Below are positions 62,490 to 64,000 of a DNA stretch of 64,000 bases, piece after piece. Origin of the DNA: Pseudomonas sp. MWU16-30317. GTDB taxonomy: Bacteria > Pseudomonadota > Gammaproteobacteria > Pseudomonadales > Pseudomonadaceae. Numbering within the stretch: position 1 is the first letter of the stretch; each line of letters begins with the position of its first letter. The notes under the pieces are model-generated. The model did no database searches. It was not told the DNA's origin and saw nothing but the letters and a program-made list of their open reading frames with translations. The stretch spans positions 186,001 through 250,000 of the forward strand of contig NZ_JAIWJA010000007.1 of assembly GCF_020515695.1 (NCBI RefSeq). Reading direction: 5' to 3'. The position numbers and the translations under genes were made by a program.

Positions 62490-63746
62490 TCAGCGCTTGC
62501 CCGCCACCGAATACGTCACCTGCTGATTACGGGTCTGCTGGAACGCCTCCAGGCTCAAGCCCTTCATCGCCGAATAGATATGCAGGTTCGACACCCCCAC
62601 CACCGCGCCCAGTTTCTCCAGCAAAAAGAAGATCGCCCCGTAGCGAATCAGCCCCTGCCAGTCGCGCTCGCTGACCAGTCGGCGCTCTTCATCCGTCAAC
62701 TGATGCTCCTCGAACAGCACCTCGGGCGTTTCGAGGAAACGCTGGCGCCAGCCGGGCTCGATCAGCCGATGCAGGAAGCGATTCAAGCGATAACCCTTGT
62801 GGCTGCGCTCCAGATCGAACGGATAGGTACCGGGCAGCTTCTCGATTCCGGCCAGTTGATAGCCGATGTGGTCGCGGTGGCGCTGCAGTGCATCCACCGG
62901 CACCTCGCGCGCCTGGTTCTCCAGCAGCAAGGTGGCGATGCCGGTCATCGATGGCAGGTAATAGTCCTGATGCAGCTTGACCACGTTGGCCGACAAGGCC
63001 CCGCGCATGATCAGCCAGGTGATCACCTCCGAGCCCTCCATGCCGCCCAGGGTGGCGTATTCAGCCAAGGTGATGTCCGTCAGGCGCTCGGGATCGTTGA
63101 CGAACAGATCGAGAAACTGCGCGTCCCATTCCGGGTTGTTGAAGCCGCATCGCTCGCCGTGCACCTGGTGCGACACGCCGCCTGTGGCAACGATGGCAAC
63201 CTTGAGGTCTTCGGGATAGCTCTCGATCGCCCGGCGCAGCGCCTGGCCGAGTTTGTAGCAACGCTTGGCACTGGGGATCGGAAACTGCAACACGCCCACC
63301 TGCAGCGGCACCACCTGCACCGGCCAGCCGTCCTTGAACGGCATGAGCGCCGACATCGGCGAGAACAGACCGTGGTCGATGGGCTTGTCGCGGAAGAACG
63401 CCATGTCGAACTCATCGGCCATCAAGCTCTGGCCGATGTGCCGCGATAACGCCGCGTGGCCGCCAATGGCCGGCAGGTCGCGCTTGCCGCCGCCCTCGTC
63501 GGCGACGTCGTACTGGTCGTCCACCCCCAGCGCGAAGGCCGAATAGTGGTCGAAGAAAAACGACGTCACATGATCGTTGAAGATGTAGAACAGCACGTCC
63601 GGCTGCTTCTCGGCGAGCCAGGCCTTGATCGGCTCGAAGCTGGCGAAGATCGGCGCCCAGGCCGCTTCCGACTGTTTGTCGTGATCGACCGCATAGCCGA
63701 TGGTGGGCGTGTGTGATACGGCGAGGCCGCCGATGATGCGCGCCAT
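62490..63746 (-). CDS. galA: gallate dioxygenase
   Basis: 418 aa from the ATG at 63746 (MARIIGGLAVSHTPTIGYAVDHDKQ). A class III extradiol dioxygenase. The N-terminal LigB-like catalytic domain (1-280) has the iron His residues in GLAVSHTPTIG and YIFNDHVTSFFFDHYSAF, and GGVSHQVHGERCGFNN. The C-terminal LigA-like domain (about 300-418) includes FLHRLIEPGWRQRFLETPEVLFEEHQLTDEERRLV. It cleaves gallate between C4 and C5 to 4-oxalomesaconate. Downstream of an MFS gene on the same strand, probably its importer. Confidence 0.94.
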   Translation of the reverse strand: MARIIGGLAVSHTPTIGYAVDHDKQSEAAWAPIFASFEPIKAWLAEKQPDVLFYIFNDHVTSFFFDHYSAFALGVDDQYDVADEGGGKRDLPAIGGHAALSRHIGQSLMADEFDMAFFRDKPIDHGLFSPMSALMPFKDGWPVQVVPLQVGVLQFPIPSAKRCYKLGQALRRAIESYPEDLKVAIVATGGVSHQVHGERCGFNNPEWDAQFLDLFVNDPERLTDITLAEYATLGGMEGSEVITWLIMRGALSANVVKLHQDYYLPSMTGIATLLLENQAREVPVDALQRHRDHIGYQLAGIEKLPGTYPFDLERSHKGYRLNRFLHRLIEPGWRQRFLETPEVLFEEHQLTDEERRLVSERDWQGLIRYGAIFFLLEKLGAVVGVSNLHIYSAMKGLSLEAFQQTRNQQVTYSVAGKR

Positions 63747-63802
63747 GTGAAGGTCTCCAGAATAAATGCAAAAACACGGCGGGCCCGCAAGCCCGCGACT
63801 TA

Positions 63803-64000
63803 TCAATGGTTGAGTTCAGGCAGTACTCCGAGGGCCTGCCGCGGCTTGGGGCCGGCCAGAATAGCCAGCGCCGCCAGCAGCGCCGGGATGCCGAGCACGG
63901 CGAATACCAGGCTCATCGGCAGCCCCAGGCTCAACAGCGCGCCGCCAGTGAGGGAGCCGAAAATGCCACCGAAGCGGCCGATGCCGAGCATCCAGCTGAC
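63803..64000 (-). CDS. MFS transporter, C-terminal fragment (cut by window edge), probable gallate importer
   Basis: The open frame continues past base 64000. The visible 65 residues contain two hydrophobic segments (GGIFGSLTGGALLSLGLPMSLVFAV and GIPALLAALAILAG) with the GxxxGIGRFGGIFG motif of aromatic acid:H+ symporters (AAHS), where the fifth or eleventh helix begins with a G-R-x-G/S-G-I pattern. Its stop is 56 bases upstream of galA. The position and family fit GalT of P. putida; the gene body outside the window is needed to be sure. Confidence 0.8.
   Translation of the reverse strand, partial: VSWMLGIGRFGGIFGSLTGGALLSLGLPMSLVFAVLGIPALLAALAILAGPKPRQALGVLPELNH

Noticed and set aside
1..64000. 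CRISPR array, prophage, toxin-antitoxin or anti-phage system
   Set aside because: No regularly spaced repeats and no cas, integrase, capsid, transposase or recognised defence gene was found; dispersed inverted repeats are REPs.

Overview
This 64 kb window is a chromosomal segment of a Pseudomonas species, probably in the fluorescens/syringae/putida part of the genus. The evidence is gene content and order: amrZ, csrA/rsmA-lysC-alaS, the aruCFGDBE arginine succinyltransferase operon beside aotJQMP-argR, acsA, phhR/phhB, a B12 late-pathway operon and a gallate (gal) cluster, in GC-rich DNA with many Pseudomonas-type REP inverted repeats. No prophage, intact insertion sequence or CRISPR array was seen. 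The window is almost entirely core genome, so novelty lies mainly in intergenic signals and gene losses.

Layout. 1-8.1 kb: a cut-off PfpI/DJ-1 protein, a PanE-like reductase, small hypothetical proteins, a GNAT, two sister lipoproteins, a membrane-anchored histidine phosphatase, a VOC protein, tRNA-Arg(CCT) with a decayed DUF3597 gene against its 3' end, two small envelope-type ORFs behind a sigma54-like site, and an orphan phnN. 8.5-16 kb: amrZ, mgtE, a DUF4124-like protein, two tRNA-Arg(ACG), tRNA-Ser(GCT), csrA, lysC and alaS. 16.2-17 kb: an FMN riboswitch driving a stand-alone type II lumazine synthase. 17.1-29.2 kb: arginine uptake (aotJQMP), its regulator argR, and catabolism to glutamate and succinate (aruC, F, G, D, B, a His-tailed small protein, E); exact ArgR half-sites precede both operons. 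29.6-33.7 kb: acsA, phhR and phhB, with phhA missing. 33.8-42.8 kb: an MFS-acyltransferase fusion, an MFS efflux pump with a divergent TetR regulator, a transporter-linked hybrid histidine kinase and rmuC. 42.8-46 kb: a long gene-poor stretch with a DnaA-box-like cluster, a DUF3509-like gene, a possible small RNA and a FadL-type porin. 46-56.8 kb: an MFS gene with a coupled 39-codon ORF, then the ten-gene cobalamin operon cobO-cobB-bluB-cobD-cobC-cobQ-cobP-cobU-cobC(phosphatase)-cobV behind a cobalamin riboswitch. 57-58.4 kb: a PQQ-type sugar dehydrogenase lipoprotein. 58.4-64 kb: gallate catabolism (galD, galC, galB, galR, galA and the end of an MFS transporter).

How the genes work together: AotJQMP imports arginine/ornithine, ArgR senses it, and AruC-AruE convert it to glutamate plus succinate. 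GalA opens gallate, GalD and GalB rearrange and hydrate the product, and GalC cleaves it to pyruvate and oxaloacetate under GalR control. The cob operon takes cobyrinic-acid-level intermediates to cobalamin, with BluB making the lower ligand.

The observations most worth a second look are the DnaA-box cluster at about 42.97-43.19 kb; the tRNA-Arg(CCT)/DUF3597 remnant; a GacA-box-like palindrome at 6827-6844; phnN without a phosphonate cluster; phhR-phhB without phhA; the His-tailed small protein beside the zinc enzyme AruE; and a two-hairpin small-RNA candidate near 44.3 kb. All were read by eye, without alignments or folding software.
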